Shown here: in pieces, positions 8,985 through 17,855 of the stretch
How the letters are laid out: the number at the start of each line of letters is the position of its first letter
Numbering within the stretch: position 1 is the stretch's first letter
NCBI GenBank assembly: GCA_001274695.2
Contig: LARU01000004.1
Location: forward strand, 372,001 to 436,000
From: Azoarcus sp. PA01
GTDB taxonomy: Bacteria; Pseudomonadota; Gammaproteobacteria; Burkholderiales; Rhodocyclaceae
Direction of reading: 5' to 3'
DNA length: 64,000 nt
The notes under the pieces: model-generated
Told to the model about the DNA's origin: nothing
The model's input: the letters and a program-made list of their open reading frames with translations, nothing else
Databases searched by the model: none
Made by a program: the position numbers and the translations under genes

Positions 8985-9339
8985 GGCCGGAGATTGCGCC
9001 ACGAGTTCGGGCCCGGGCGACGAACACCACGCGCTGGATGCCAATTCGCGTTCCGCAATGAAATTGAGGGGGGTTTGAGAGACGTGCTCGATGTGGAGCA
9101 TACCTGCCCTCGACTCCCTCGAGCTTGCCCGTTCCGCTGACTGCCTCCCCAATGTCGTTATCGTGCGGGACCGGTCTGCCCTCCACGTCGCGGTGAACGC
9201 GACGCTCAGTACCGACCGCTCGGGTCACAGAATGCGATGATTGCGACACCGCCGCACGCTCGGTGCACGTGACAGCGAAGATTCCGGCGAGGCATGCGAA
9301 CCTGCGCTCGATCCAGCGGCGACGAGACTGCTGCGAGGC
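8985..9339. other. 355-base gap, no gene seen
   Basis: The gap lies between senA and the convergent Cache-domain gene. Open frames here (for example 8932-9249 minus) are arginine-rich and domainless. I see no hairpin with a T-run and no repeat, so nothing can be supported beyond transcription ends from both sides. Confidence 0.35.
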
Positions 9340-10224
9340 TTACCGCTTGTAGTAGCCGACGCCGACCATCGTTTCACCTACGCGCCGGATATAGCTGCGT
9401 TTCGACTCGATCTTTCCCGAAACGGGATTGAGCCACTTGTAGTCGAGCTTGCCGCTCGTGCTCTCGCCCAGTTGGGCGATCATCTCGCTGACGATGTGCC
9501 GCCCGGCCGGATCGACGAGTCGGTGTGAGTCGGTGCCGACGAGACCCGGTTGAGCGGCGTAGGCGACGAAACGCCGGCTGCGCAGGTCGACCGCGAACAC
9601 GTACAAGTCGTCGCGCACGAAGCGCCCGTCGATCCGCTGGAACGCGGCGAACGCGCTTGCCTCATCGGCTTTCACCGCTTTCGCCGCCGCATCGACCATC
9701 GCCTTTGCGTCGGCCGGTGTCGCACGCGGAGAAAAGTAGCCGACGGCGACAATCAGCTCGCCCACTTTGCGGAACAGCGTCACCTTCGGCTCGCCGCGGC
9801 TGTCGGCGGGGTTGAACCATTTGTATTCGACCCGTCCGCCGCCCTGCTCTTTCGCGAGCCGAACGATCTCGTGGAAGAACGGCTTGCCCTCGGCGTCGGT
9901 GTAGTCGAGCACGTTGGTTCCGACGAGCGCGGCGGAAAAACCGCCGCTCGCTAGGAAATGCCCGTCGGTGCGCAGTGCATACGCATAGAGGTCGCGATCG
10001 ACGAACTGCTCCTCGCGAGCGAAGGCCTGGACGCCGGCTTCGCCGTGCGCCTGGACGTGGCGCACGGCGCGCTCAAGGAGCACGGTCGCGCGTTTTTCGG
10101 CAGCGGCCACGATGCGCGGCGCATCCGTACGCGCCTGGCCCACGTCCTGCGGCAATGCAGTCCCGGCCCACAGCGCGAAACCACCGAGCACGACGGCGCG
10201 GACGATACGGATTCTGGCAAACAT
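9340..10224 (-). CDS. exported protein with two tandem single-Cache domains
   Basis: A 294-residue protein with a signal peptide (residues 1-26, ending LPQD) and two similar Cache-type sensor units of about 120 residues each. Unit one carries RDLYAYALRTDGHFLASGG, LVGTNVLDYTD and VEYKWFNP; unit two repeats this as RDDLYVFAVDLRSRRFVA, LVGTDSHRLVD and LDYKWLNP. No transmembrane kinase or chemoreceptor part follows, so it is a free periplasmic ligand-binding protein. It is 31 bases downstream of the TRAP large permease and probably in its operon. It could serve as an extra receptor or a sensor partner for the TRAP substrate. Confidence 0.82.
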   Translation of the reverse strand: MFARIRIVRAVVLGGFALWAGTALPQDVGQARTDAPRIVAAAEKRATVLLERAVRHVQAHGEAGVQAFAREEQFVDRDLYAYALRTDGHFLASGGFSAALVGTNVLDYTDAEGKPFFHEIVRLAKEQGGGRVEYKWFNPADSRGEPKVTLFRKVGELIVAVGYFSPRATPADAKAMVDAAAKAVKADEASAFAAFQRIDGRFVRDDLYVFAVDLRSRRFVAYAAQPGLVGTDSHRLVDPAGRHIVSEMIAQLGESTSGKLDYKWLNPVSGKIESKRSYIRRVGETMVGVGYYKR

Positions 10225-10255
10225 GACTCGATCTCTCCTTTGCGGCGAATGCCGC

Positions 10256-11596
10256 TCAGTAGCCCATCATTCGCGGCAGCCACAGTGACAGATCCGGCAT
10301 GAACGCGATGAGGAACAACGCGATCGTCGAAGCAATCACGAACGGGTGGATGCGCGCGACGATCTCCTCGACGGTCGAGCCGCCTATACCGGACGCGACG
10401 AACAGGTTCTCGCCGAGCGGCGGCGTCTGGAAACCGATGGACAGCGCGCAGATCATGACGATGCCAACGTGGGTCGGGTCCGCCCCCATCATGTACATCA
10501 CCGGGAGCAGCACCGGCACCAGGATCATGATCGCCGCGAGCGTTTCCATGAACATGCCGACGAACAGCAGGAACATGATGATCAGCGCCCAGATCAGGTA
10601 CAGATTGTCGGTGAGGTTCAGCAGCGACTCGGCGATCGTCGCCGGGATGCGCTGTTCGACGAGCAGCCGCCCGAACACCGTCGCCGCGAACAGGATCAGC
10701 AGCACGCGGCCGGTGATCCAGGTCGTTGTTTTCAACGAGTTGAACAGCGCCTCGAACTTGAGCTCGCGATGCAGCACGAGGCCGACAAACAGCGTGTAGA
10801 AGATCGCGACGATTGCCGATTCGGTCGGCGTGAACAGCCCGGTATAGATGCCGCCGAGGATGATCACCGGCGCGAGGATCGACCACACGCCACGTCGCAG
10901 CGCTGTCTTGATTTCGTCCGTCGACCACTTCTCGGTCAGGCCGCGATAGCCGCGCTTGTCCGAGATCATGTAGTTCACCACCAGCAGGCTGCCGGCCATG
11001 ACCAGGCCGGGGATGACGCCGGCGACGAAGAGCTTCGGGATCGACAGCGACTCGAACGCCCCGAACTTCTCGATCGCCTCGGCCGGAGGGTTCATGCCGA
11101 GCGCCGAGATGCCGAAGATCACCATCGGGATCGACGGCGGAATGATGATGCCGAGGCCTCCCGACGCCGCGGTAACTGCTGACGCGTAGCTGCGCTCGTA
11201 CTTGCGCTGCGTCATCGCCGGGATCATCAGCATGCCGACTGCGGCGGTCGTCGCCGGACCGGAGCCCGAGATCGCGCCGAAGAAGAGACACGCAAGCACC
11301 GTCGCCGCGCCGAGGCCGCCGGTGATCGGGCCGGCGAGCGACTCGGCGATATCGACGAGCCGCTTCGAGATGCCGGCCGCCTCCATCAGCGCGCCGGCGA
11401 GCACGAACGCCGGCAGCGCCATCAGCGGGAAGCTGCCGACCGACGTGAACGCGATCTGCACGAACGCGATCGGGTTCTTGTCGAGCACGATGAAAGCACC
11501 CATCGCGGCGCCGGCGAGCGACACCGTGATCGGCGCGCCGAGCAGCAGCAGCACGAAGAAGCCGCCGAACAGGATTTCGAGGATGTAGGCATCCAT
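10256..11596 (-). CDS. dctM: TRAP transporter large permease, DctM family
   Basis: A 446-residue membrane protein with about 12 hydrophobic segments and the DctM landmarks GAISGSGPATTAAVG (near 105-120) and GGLGIIIPPSIPMVIFG (near 145). It is the sodium-coupled translocation subunit of a tripartite ATP-independent importer. The ATG at 11596 has CCGGAG seven bases upstream; the open frame further upstream overlaps dctQ and is not used. Order is dctP, dctQ, dctM, then the Cache gene. TauXY genes directly upstream suggest taurine or another sulfonate, as for the TauKLM systems of other bacteria. Confidence 0.93.
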   Translation of the reverse strand: MDAYILEILFGGFFVLLLLGAPITVSLAGAAMGAFIVLDKNPIAFVQIAFTSVGSFPLMALPAFVLAGALMEAAGISKRLVDIAESLAGPITGGLGAATVLACLFFGAISGSGPATTAAVGMLMIPAMTQRKYERSYASAVTAASGGLGIIIPPSIPMVIFGISALGMNPPAEAIEKFGAFESLSIPKLFVAGVIPGLVMAGSLLVVNYMISDKRGYRGLTEKWSTDEIKTALRRGVWSILAPVIILGGIYTGLFTPTESAIVAIFYTLFVGLVLHRELKFEALFNSLKTTTWITGRVLLILFAATVFGRLLVEQRIPATIAESLLNLTDNLYLIWALIIMFLLFVGMFMETLAAIMILVPVLLPVMYMMGADPTHVGIVMICALSIGFQTPPLGENLFVASGIGGSTVEEIVARIHPFVIASTIALFLIAFMPDLSLWLPRMMGY

Positions 11597-11612
11597 TTTC
11601 GTGACTCCGGGG

Positions 11613-12158
11613 TCAGGCGTGCGCGGCGGCGACGCGCTTGAGGTTCTCGATTTCCTCGGCTTCGGGGTCGACGATCTGGACACCCTTGAACAGCGAGAGG
11701 TAGTTGTTCCACAGGATGCGCACCGACATCAGCAGGAACGCGGCCGGCAGGATCATGTAGAAGTACTTCATCGGCAGGCCGATGGTCTGCGACTTCCAGA
11801 ACAGGTTCATGCGGTTGAACACGAAGTCGTAGCTGAGCCAGACGAAATACAGGTTGAACGCGACCCAGATCAGGTCCGCGGCCGCTTCGCTGACCTTCTT
11901 CACGATCGGCGGGAAGAAGCGGAAATGGAAAGACACGCGGTTGTGCGCCGACATCTTCGCGGCGACCACCGCGCCGAGGTACGCGAACCAGACGAACATG
12001 TAGGTCGCGAGCTCTTCCCCCCACGGCAGCGAGTACTGGAAGAACTGGCGCAGCAGGATCTGCACGAAGAGCAGGAGCACGAAGAGGGCGAGGAGCGTCT
12101 CGCAGAGGTACTCCTCGATGTTCGAAACGAATTTGACGAGGACGCGCGATACGGACAT
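11613..12158 (-). CDS. dctQ: TRAP transporter small permease, DctQ family
   Basis: A 181-residue protein with four hydrophobic helices. It includes the typical DctQ helix-1/2 region (FVQILLRQFF, then LPWGEELATYMFVWFAYLG) and the C-terminal LPAAFLLMSVRILWNNY. It pairs with DctM in the inner membrane. The start at 12158 has CTGGAG six bases upstream. It ends 16 bases before dctM and follows dctP after a 184-base gap. Confidence 0.9.
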   Translation of the reverse strand: MSVSRVLVKFVSNIEEYLCETLLALFVLLLFVQILLRQFFQYSLPWGEELATYMFVWFAYLGAVVAAKMSAHNRVSFHFRFFPPIVKKVSEAAADLIWVAFNLYFVWLSYDFVFNRMNLFWKSQTIGLPMKYFYMILPAAFLLMSVRILWNNYLSLFKGVQIVDPEAEEIENLKRVAAAHA

Positions 12159-12342
12159 GAGCGACTCCAGGAATGCGGGCACAACGGTTCGGCGCGCGCC
12201 GGCCGCCGGCGGGCGAAGCGGGAGAACCGAAGCGGCGTTTTGCGACTTACGGGGGGTCGTGGGGCGGATCGGGGACGCGCCGGGACGGGCAGCGCGCTTC
12301 GCATGCGCGCTCCCGTCGTGCTCCGCGGTCCGCCTCCGGCGA

Positions 12343-13341
12343 TCAGCGGCCGAGCGTCTTCAGCGCGTGGTCGAGCTTCTCCTTGCCGCCGATGCTCTTG
12401 TAGAACTTCGGCCACACGGTGGTCGTCGCCTTCGCGATCCACTCCTTTTCGCCGTCGGCAGGCTCGGTGATCTGCAGGCCGCGTGCGACGAGATCCCTCT
12501 TGATCTTCTCTTCGGTCTCGAGCAGATACTTGAAGCTGTGCTCGGTCGCTTCGTGGCCGGCGTCGAGGATCGCCTTCTGCACCTCGGGCTTCTGCTCCTG
12601 GAACACCGCCTCGCTGATGACGAGCGGCTCGAGCGAGAAGATGTAGCGCAGGTTCGTGACGTACTTCTGCACCTCGTAGAACTTCATCGCCGAAACGGTG
12701 ATGTACGGGTTGTCCTGGCCATCGACGACGCGCTGCTGCAGCCCGGTGAAGGTCTCCGACCACGACATCGGGGTCGGGTTGATGCCCCACGCCTGGTAGG
12801 ACGCGATCATGATCTCGTTCTTCGGCACGCGGATCACGAGGCCTTTCAGGTCGTCGAGCGTCGTGACCGGCTTCTTCGAGTTCGTCAGCACCCGGAACCC
12901 CGAATACGCCCAGCCGACGATGCGCACGCCGGCATCGCGGATCGTGTTCTCGTTTAGCTCCTTGCCGACTTCGCCCTGCGTGAGCTTCTTCGCGTCATCG
13001 GCACTCTGGATCACGTACGGCATCGTCAAGAGGCCGACCGTCGGCGAGAACGGCGTGATGTTGTTCACCGCGAGGATCGAGAAGTCGAGCACGCCCATCG
13101 CCGCGTTGTTGACCGTGTCTTCCTCGCTGCCGAGCTGCCCGTTCGGGAACAGGTCGACCTTGTGCTTGCCGCCGGTCTTCTGCTCGAAGCTCTTCGCGAA
13201 CGAAGTGCCAAGCTCCCATTGCGTGCCGCCGGCAGCATCGCCGATCGCCATCTTGAAAGTCGTCGCGAGCGCGGCCGGCGTGGCGGCGATGAGGCTTGCG
13301 GCGGCGACGAACGAAAGCAGTACGTTCTTGCGGAATTTCAT
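12343..13341 (-). CDS. dctP: TRAP transporter periplasmic binding protein, DctP family
   Basis: A 332-residue receptor with a clear signal peptide (MKFRKN, hydrophobic core, ALA cleavage near residue 26). DctP-family features include WELGTSFAKSFEQKTGGK, LFPNGQLGSEEDTVN, and the substrate-carboxylate/sulfonate arginine region GLVIRVPKNEIM (Arg near 170). A GAGGAGA ribosome site precedes the ATG. It is the first transporter gene, 172 bases after tauY. Its ligand is not provable from sequence; taurine, isethionate or a related sulfonate fits the context. Confidence 0.92.
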   Translation of the reverse strand: MKFRKNVLLSFVAAASLIAATPAALATTFKMAIGDAAGGTQWELGTSFAKSFEQKTGGKHKVDLFPNGQLGSEEDTVNNAAMGVLDFSILAVNNITPFSPTVGLLTMPYVIQSADDAKKLTQGEVGKELNENTIRDAGVRIVGWAYSGFRVLTNSKKPVTTLDDLKGLVIRVPKNEIMIASYQAWGINPTPMSWSETFTGLQQRVVDGQDNPYITVSAMKFYEVQKYVTNLRYIFSLEPLVISEAVFQEQKPEVQKAILDAGHEATEHSFKYLLETEEKIKRDLVARGLQITEPADGEKEWIAKATTTVWPKFYKSIGGKEKLDHALKTLGR

Positions 13342-13462
13342 CTTTGTCTCCTCGATCTCTTTCTAATGGGGGTTACGGCTTTGCTGCGCTGCGGCCCGCG
13401 CCCCCTGGGATCGTGCGGGGGACGGACCGGGTGCTACGGGTATCGGGCTGCGGGTCTGGCGG

Positions 13463-13509
13463 CCGGCTGTCGTTTACCGGTCCGCGCTCCGCTATCGGCA
13501 AACAGCCGG
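13463..13509 (-). repeat. imperfect hairpin between tauY and the TRAP genes
   Basis: CCGGCTGT at 13463-13470 pairs with ACAGCCGG at 13502-13509, and further pairing inside the loop is possible. There is no T-run on the minus strand, so it is more likely an intercistronic structure that protects or tunes mRNA ends between tauXY and dctPQM than a terminator. Confidence 0.35.
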
Positions 13510-13513
13510 ACGG

Positions 13514-14950
13514 TCAAAGTACTTCATCCTTGAAGGTGTACCAGCGGTACAGCCACCACTGGCCGAAGCGGCGGAACGGGGCGAAGAGTTCCGATTCGAC
13601 CATTTCGCGCACGTTCGGGAACGGTAGCCGCGAGCGGAAGATCGGCAGCTCCGGCGTGCGCACGCCGGCGATGTTCTCGGCGAGCCGGCGGCCGGCCTGC
13701 GCCGAATACATGACCCCGTTGCCGCCGTAGCCGAGTGCGTAGTAGATCGACGTCTTCGGGTCCGGCTGCACGATGCGCGGCATCATGTCGTGGCTGACGT
13801 CGACCCAGCCCCACCACGAGTAGTCGATCGGGATGCCTTCGAGCGCCGGGAACTTGCGGTACAGGTCGCGGATCAGGAACTGCCTGTATTTGTCCTGCGG
13901 CGCGTCGCGGCCGGTGATCGCGCTGCGGCTGCCGATCTGCACGCGGTTGTCGGGCAGCAGCCGGTAGTAGTGGCGCAGGATGCGCGTGTCGGTGATGACC
14001 TGCGTCGTGCGGAAGTTGCACGCGTCGATCTCGGCCGGCGTCAGCGGGCGCGTGACGATCGAGTTCGACAGGATCGGCAGCAGCCGATTCCGGAACTCGC
14101 GATGCAGGCTGTTCGACGTGTAGCCGCCGGTCGCGACGCCGACGGCGCGCGCGCGGACGATGCCGCCGGGCGTCTTCAGGTAATGCACACCGTTCTTCGT
14201 CTCCCAGCCCATCACCGGGCTCGCCGGGTGCACCTTCACGCCGAGCGCGCGCGCTTTGCGCAGGTAGCCGAACGCGAGCTTGCCGGCGTGAATGCCGATG
14301 CCTTCGGGCTCGTGCATCGCGCCCGCCGCTTCCTTGTCGTCGACGTAGTCGCGCTTCACCGTGGCGGCATCGAGGATGCGGGCGTCGTACTTGAAGACGT
14401 CGCGCAGGAGTTTCGCCTCCTTCTCGAGCGTCGGCATCACGCGCGGCTTGTGCGCGATGTAGAGGTGCCCGCCCGGCTGGGGCTCGCAGTCGATGTCGCG
14501 GATCAGCTCCTTGAAGGTCCGCATCGCATCGCAGACTTCCTCGTGCAGGCGCAGCGCGGTGTCGAGGCCGTAGCGCTCGATCCACTGCGAGCGCTTGAGC
14601 CGCCCCGACGCGCACTGCGCCTGGCCGCCGTTGCGTGTACTGCAGCCCCACGCCGTGCGGTTCGCTTCGAGCACCGTCGCCTTGATGCCGTGCTTCTCCG
14701 CGAGGAAGATTGCCGCCGTCAGCCCGGTGAAGCCGGAGCCGATGATCGCGACGTCGACGTCGAGGTCGTGCCTGACCGGCCCGTCGTCCGCGGGAGGCTC
14801 GCCGGCAGTGCCGATCCAGTACGTCGGCGCGTAGTCGCGGCCGTGCCCCGGCGTCGCGGATACGAGCGGATCGTAGGCGGGGTCGTAGGGTTGGGCGGCG
14901 GCGCTCGCGCGCGCGTGCGTGACGATCCGCTTTTCTGCAATGGCTTCCAT
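13514..14950 (-). CDS. tauY: taurine dehydrogenase large subunit (TauY-like FAD oxidoreductase)
   Basis: A 478-residue flavoprotein of the D-amino-acid-oxidase (DAO) superfamily. The FAD-binding dinucleotide fold is VDVAIIGSGFTGLTAAIFLAE near residues 65-85, and the C-terminal FAD contact is YYALGYGGNGVMYSAQAG near 420. TauY with the small TauX oxidises taurine to sulfoacetaldehyde and ammonium, passing electrons to cytochrome c. Identification rests on the gene pair tauX-tauY plus TRAP and xsc, which is the known tau arrangement; by sequence alone it could be another amine oxidase such as a PuuB type. AGGAG lies seven bases before the ATG. Confidence 0.83.
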   Translation of the reverse strand: MEAIAEKRIVTHARASAAAQPYDPAYDPLVSATPGHGRDYAPTYWIGTAGEPPADDGPVRHDLDVDVAIIGSGFTGLTAAIFLAEKHGIKATVLEANRTAWGCSTRNGGQAQCASGRLKRSQWIERYGLDTALRLHEEVCDAMRTFKELIRDIDCEPQPGGHLYIAHKPRVMPTLEKEAKLLRDVFKYDARILDAATVKRDYVDDKEAAGAMHEPEGIGIHAGKLAFGYLRKARALGVKVHPASPVMGWETKNGVHYLKTPGGIVRARAVGVATGGYTSNSLHREFRNRLLPILSNSIVTRPLTPAEIDACNFRTTQVITDTRILRHYYRLLPDNRVQIGSRSAITGRDAPQDKYRQFLIRDLYRKFPALEGIPIDYSWWGWVDVSHDMMPRIVQPDPKTSIYYALGYGGNGVMYSAQAGRRLAENIAGVRTPELPIFRSRLPFPNVREMVESELFAPFRRFGQWWLYRWYTFKDEVL

Positions 14951-14981
14951 GTCCCGACTCCTGATTGTTCCTTCCGCTCGC

Positions 14982-15398
14982 TCAGCCGGCGTTCGCGACC
15001 GGGGGACGATCCTTCCGGTACGCGTTCTTGACCGCAATCCTGCCGTCGCGGAACGTGAAGACGTCGACCATGCGCGCTTCGATCCGGGTGCCGTCGACCT
15101 TTGTGCCGCTGAACGTCGATTCCGAGACGCCGCGGTCGCCGCAGACAAAATGCTCACCGTCGCGCCACGCCGCGTCGGGGAAGGTCTGCCACGCCAGCTC
15201 GAAGCCCGCGCGCACCGCCTCGCGGCCTTCGAAGCTCTTGCCGAACAGGTCGGGCCCGCCCACCGCGTGGAACACGCAGTCGTCAGTCATGAAGCTCATC
15301 AACGCGTCGAGGTCATGCCGGTTCCAGGCGTCTGCGAAGGCTGCGAGAGTCTCGGCGGTGGCTGCGCTGCGGGGCTGAATGGCGGTTGCGGTATTCAT
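14982..15398 (-). CDS. tauX: taurine dehydrogenase small subunit (TauX-like, NTF2 fold)
   Basis: A 138-residue SnoaL/NTF2-fold protein (AFADAWNRHDLDALMSFMTDD, then FEGREAVRAGFELAWQTFPD and VDVFTFRDGRI). Such a small protein directly before tauY is the TauX subunit in known taurine dehydrogenase operons. AAGGAG lies nine bases upstream of the ATG. It is the first gene of a probable tauX-tauY-dctP-dctQ-dctM-Cache operon, and its promoter region carries three copies of the island's shared operator (15446-15542). The fold assignment is strong; the subunit role is inferred from context. Confidence 0.8.
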   Translation of the reverse strand: MNTATAIQPRSAATAETLAAFADAWNRHDLDALMSFMTDDCVFHAVGGPDLFGKSFEGREAVRAGFELAWQTFPDAAWRDGEHFVCGDRGVSESTFSGTKVDGTRIEARMVDVFTFRDGRIAVKNAYRKDRPPVANAG

Positions 15399-15445
15399 GA
15401 ATTCGGTCTCCTTGCATTCGTTTTATCGTTTATACGAAACTTCTT

Positions 15446-15542
15446 GTACCGTTTTTCGGAACTTTATCAACATTAGGCTCGCCACTAAACGTTGTCAATA
15501 CATATTTCGTTTTTCGGTACCGGTCGTGTCTTTTTTCGAAAC
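15446..15542 (-). promoter_or_regulatory. tauX promoter: three copies of the shared 17-bp sulfonate operator
   Basis: An AT-rich island holds three spaced half-palindromes: GTACCG-TTTTT-CGGAAC (15446-15462), ATTTCG-TTTTT-CGGTAC (15504-15520) and GTGTCT-TTTTT-CGAAAC (15526-15542). The first is 48 bases from the tauX start. The start-to-start spacings are 58 and 22 bp, nearly the same as at xsc and at the iclR gene. The region sits between thiG and tauX, so tauXY has its own promoter. Binding by the IclR protein at 31530-32351 is inferred. Confidence 0.65.
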
Positions 15543-15565
15543 TCAGCCCGTTCCGCCCTCGCGGT

Positions 15566-16393
15566 TCACGCGATCCGGCCGGCCATCGGCGAGGACGGCG
15601 ACGCGGCGAAGCGGCGCGGAATGCGGCCGGCGAGGTACGCCTCGCGGCCCGCTTCGACAGCGAGGCGCATCGCGCGCGCCATCCGGATCGGCTCGCGCGC
15701 GCCCGCGATCGCGGTGTTCATCAGCACGCCGTCGCAGCCGAGCTCCATCGCGACCGCCGCGTCCGACGCGGTGCCGACGCCGGCATCGACGATCACCGGC
15801 ACTTTCGCCTGTTCGATGATCAGCGACAGGTTCCACGGATTGAGGATGCCCATGCCCGAGCCGATCAGGCTCGCGAGCGGCATCACCGCGACGCAGCCTA
15901 GGTCCTCGAGCATGCGCGCCTGGATCGGGTCGTCGCTGCAATACACCATCACCTCGAAGCCGTCCTTCACGAGCGCTTCGGTTGCCTTCAGCGTCTCGGG
16001 CATGTTCGGGAACAGCGTCTTGTCGTCGCCGAGCACTTCGAGCTTGCACAGCGGGTGGCCGTCGAGCAGCTCGCGCGCGAGCTGCAGCGTGTAGACGGCA
16101 TCCTTCGCGCTGTAGCAGCCGCCGGTGTTCGGCAGGATCGTGAACCGGTCCGGCGGCACCGCATCGAGCAGGCTCGGCTCGTTCGCGCGCTGGCCGATAT
16201 TCACGCGCCGGATCGTCACCGTGACGATGCCGGTGCCGCTCTCATCGACCGCTGCGCGCGTCTCGTCGAAATCGCGGTATTTGCCGGTGCCGACCAGGAG
16301 GCGCGACGCATAGGTCCTGCCGGCGATGGTGAGCCCGTCGTCGGCCTCCGGCGCCCCCCGCAACGAGGCGTCCGGCGTGTCGTTCAGCTTCAT
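15566..16393 (-). CDS. thiG: thiazole synthase ThiG
   Basis: A 275-residue TIM-barrel enzyme that builds the thiazole phosphate of thiamine from deoxyxylulose phosphate, dehydroglycine/iminoglycine and ThiS thiocarboxylate. Family segments are [11 protein letters not shown] (near 32), [37 protein letters not shown], and the phosphate loops [10 protein letters not shown] and [14 protein letters not shown]. The ATG follows AAAGGAGGAGAAC. It is 25 bases downstream of thiS, at the end of the xsc-yeiH-thiS-thiG group. Its presence in a sulfonate operon is unusual and fits supply of thiamine diphosphate to Xsc. Confidence 0.95.
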   Translation of the reverse strand: MKLNDTPDASLRGAPEADDGLTIAGRTYASRLLVGTGKYRDFDETRAAVDESGTGIVTVTIRRVNIGQRANEPSLLDAVPPDRFTILPNTGGCYSAKDAVYTLQLARELLDGHPLCKLEVLGDDKTLFPNMPETLKATEALVKDGFEVMVYCSDDPIQARMLEDLGCVAVMPLASLIGSGMGILNPWNLSLIIEQAKVPVIVDAGVGTASDAAVAMELGCDGVLMNTAIAGAREPIRMARAMRLAVEAGREAYLAGRIPRRFAASPSSPMAGRIA

Positions 16394-16418
16394 GTTCTCC
16401 TCCTTTTCTGATTGATTC

Positions 16419-16706
16419 CTAGCCGCCGCCGATTGCGACGACGATCTCGACGCGGTCGGCCGCACCCAGCGCGCGCTGGCCCCAGCGAGGCGCCGGCACG
16501 ACTTCGCGGTTCACCGCGACCGCGACGCGCTTGCCGACGAGCTCGAGGCTCGCGATCAGGTCGTGCAGCGTCGCCCCCGTGCCGAGCTGATGTGCGGCGC
16601 CGTTGAGTTCGATCGTCACGGATCGCACGTCGGAACCGCCGCTACAGCTCGGCGCCGCCTCGTCAAGGTGCGCACTCGCGGTGATGAATTTTTCGTCAGA
16701 GTTCAT
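16419..16706 (-). CDS. thiS: sulfur carrier protein ThiS with N-terminal extension
   Basis: A 95-residue ubiquitin-like sulfur carrier. The core begins near residue 28 ([27 protein letters not shown]) and ends in the essential diglycine (VVAIGGG), which is thiocarboxylated to donate sulfur to ThiG. About 27 extra N-terminal residues precede the usual start, but GGAG sits seven bases before this ATG and no better start is seen. It lies 31 bases after the YeiH-type exporter gene and 25 before thiG. Confidence 0.9.
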   Translation of the reverse strand: MNSDEKFITASAHLDEAAPSCSGGSDVRSVTIELNGAAHQLGTGATLHDLIASLELVGKRVAVAVNREVVPAPRWGQRALGAADRVEIVVAIGGG

Positions 16707-16737
16707 GCGGTTCTCCGGGCGAGTCGTTGAACGGGGT

Positions 16738-17775
16738 TTACGCGAGCGCGCGGCCGACGAAAACCATCGCGAGCATGTAGGCGGCGACGAACAGCGCTTC
16801 GCCGGACAGCAGCGCGATCGGCTTCCAGCCGAGTTCGGCGAGCTTTTCGAGCGAAGTCTTCACGCCGAGCGCAGCGATCGAGATCACGAGGCACCAGCGC
16901 GACACGTTCGAGCTCGCTTCGACGACTTCCGGCGGTAGCAGGCCGACGCTGTTGAGCGTCGCGAGCACGGCGAACGCGACGAGGAAGAGCGGCAGCACAG
17001 GGGTCTTCTTGCCGTTCGCGCTGTGCTCGCGCTTGCGCTCGGCGTGGAACATCATCGCGAGCACGACGACAACCGGCATCAGCATCGCGACACGGAACAT
17101 TTTCGCGAGCGTCGCCGCATCGCCGACTTCGGGCGAGATGATCAGGCCCGCGCCGACGACCTGCGCGACGTCGTGGATCGAACCGCCGAGGAAGAGTCCG
17201 GCCTCGCTGACCGACAGCCCCGCCGCCTTGACGACGAGCGGATAGAGCACCATCGCGACGGTCGAGAAGATCGCGACGCCGATCGCGGTCAACAGCGTGT
17301 AGCGCTCGTTGTCGCGCGTTGCCGGCAGCGTCGAGGAGATCGCGAGCGTCGCCGAGATCCCGCAGATGCCGGTGCCTCCGCCCGACAGCAGGCCGAGCAT
17401 CGGCGGCAGGCCGAGGAGCCGCGCGAACAACAGGCCGAACGTGATCGTCAGCACGACCGCGCCGACGAGCGCGCCGACCCCGACGAGGCCGAGATCGCTG
17501 ACGTCGGTCGCGACGATGCGCGCGCCGAGCAGCGCGACGCCGAAACGCACGAGCTTCTTCGCGGAAGCCTCGATCCCCGGGATGCACTTTTCGCTGTCCG
17601 CGAGGAAATGGAATGCGATGCCGATCAGCAGCGCATAGAGAAACTGCGGTCCGCCATAGTGATCGGACACGAAAGTCGCCGTGATCGCGATCACCGTGCA
17701 GAGCATGAAACCCGGCATCAGCACGCGCACCCCGTGAAACATCGCCGGCGGCGCGAAGGTCGTGTGAGTGGTCAT
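16738..17775 (-). CDS. YeiH-family membrane protein, putative sulfite/sulfate exporter
   Basis: A 345-residue protein with about 10 hydrophobic helices and YeiH/Cons_hypoth698 family segments (KLVRFGVALLGARI, LLSGGGTGICGISA, GLFLGGSIHDVAQVVGAG). Relatives in sulfonate clusters are proposed to expel sulfate or sulfite released by desulfonation. It lies between xsc (80 bases upstream, across a long hairpin) and thiS. The ATG at 17775 is chosen because earlier codons run back into the hairpin. The function is inferred from context and needs a transport test. Confidence 0.85.
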   Translation of the reverse strand: MTTHTTFAPPAMFHGVRVLMPGFMLCTVIAITATFVSDHYGGPQFLYALLIGIAFHFLADSEKCIPGIEASAKKLVRFGVALLGARIVATDVSDLGLVGVGALVGAVVLTITFGLLFARLLGLPPMLGLLSGGGTGICGISATLAISSTLPATRDNERYTLLTAIGVAIFSTVAMVLYPLVVKAAGLSVSEAGLFLGGSIHDVAQVVGAGLIISPEVGDAATLAKMFRVAMLMPVVVVLAMMFHAERKREHSANGKKTPVLPLFLVAFAVLATLNSVGLLPPEVVEASSNVSRWCLVISIAALGVKTSLEKLAELGWKPIALLSGEALFVAAYMLAMVFVGRALA

Positions 17776-17803
17776 TGGATCGAGGTCAGAAGTGGGATGT
17801 CGG

Positions 17804-17843
17804 GCAGGGACACCGGCGCGCGAAGCGCCGCCGGTGTCCCTGC
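17804..17843 (-). repeat. 15-bp perfect-stem hairpin between xsc and the exporter gene
   Basis: The arms 17804-17818 and 17829-17843 are perfectly complementary over 15 bases, with a 10-base loop that can pair further. There is no T-run on either strand. It starts 13 bases downstream of the xsc stop, so it probably stabilises the xsc message end or reduces read-through into the exporter and thiSG genes. Confidence 0.7.
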
Positions 17844-17855
17844 GGTCAGGACCGG

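Noticed and set aside
16707..16737. A thiamine riboswitch upstream of thiS
   Set aside because: Only 31 bases separate thiS from the exporter gene, with no room for, or trace of, the conserved THI-box segments.
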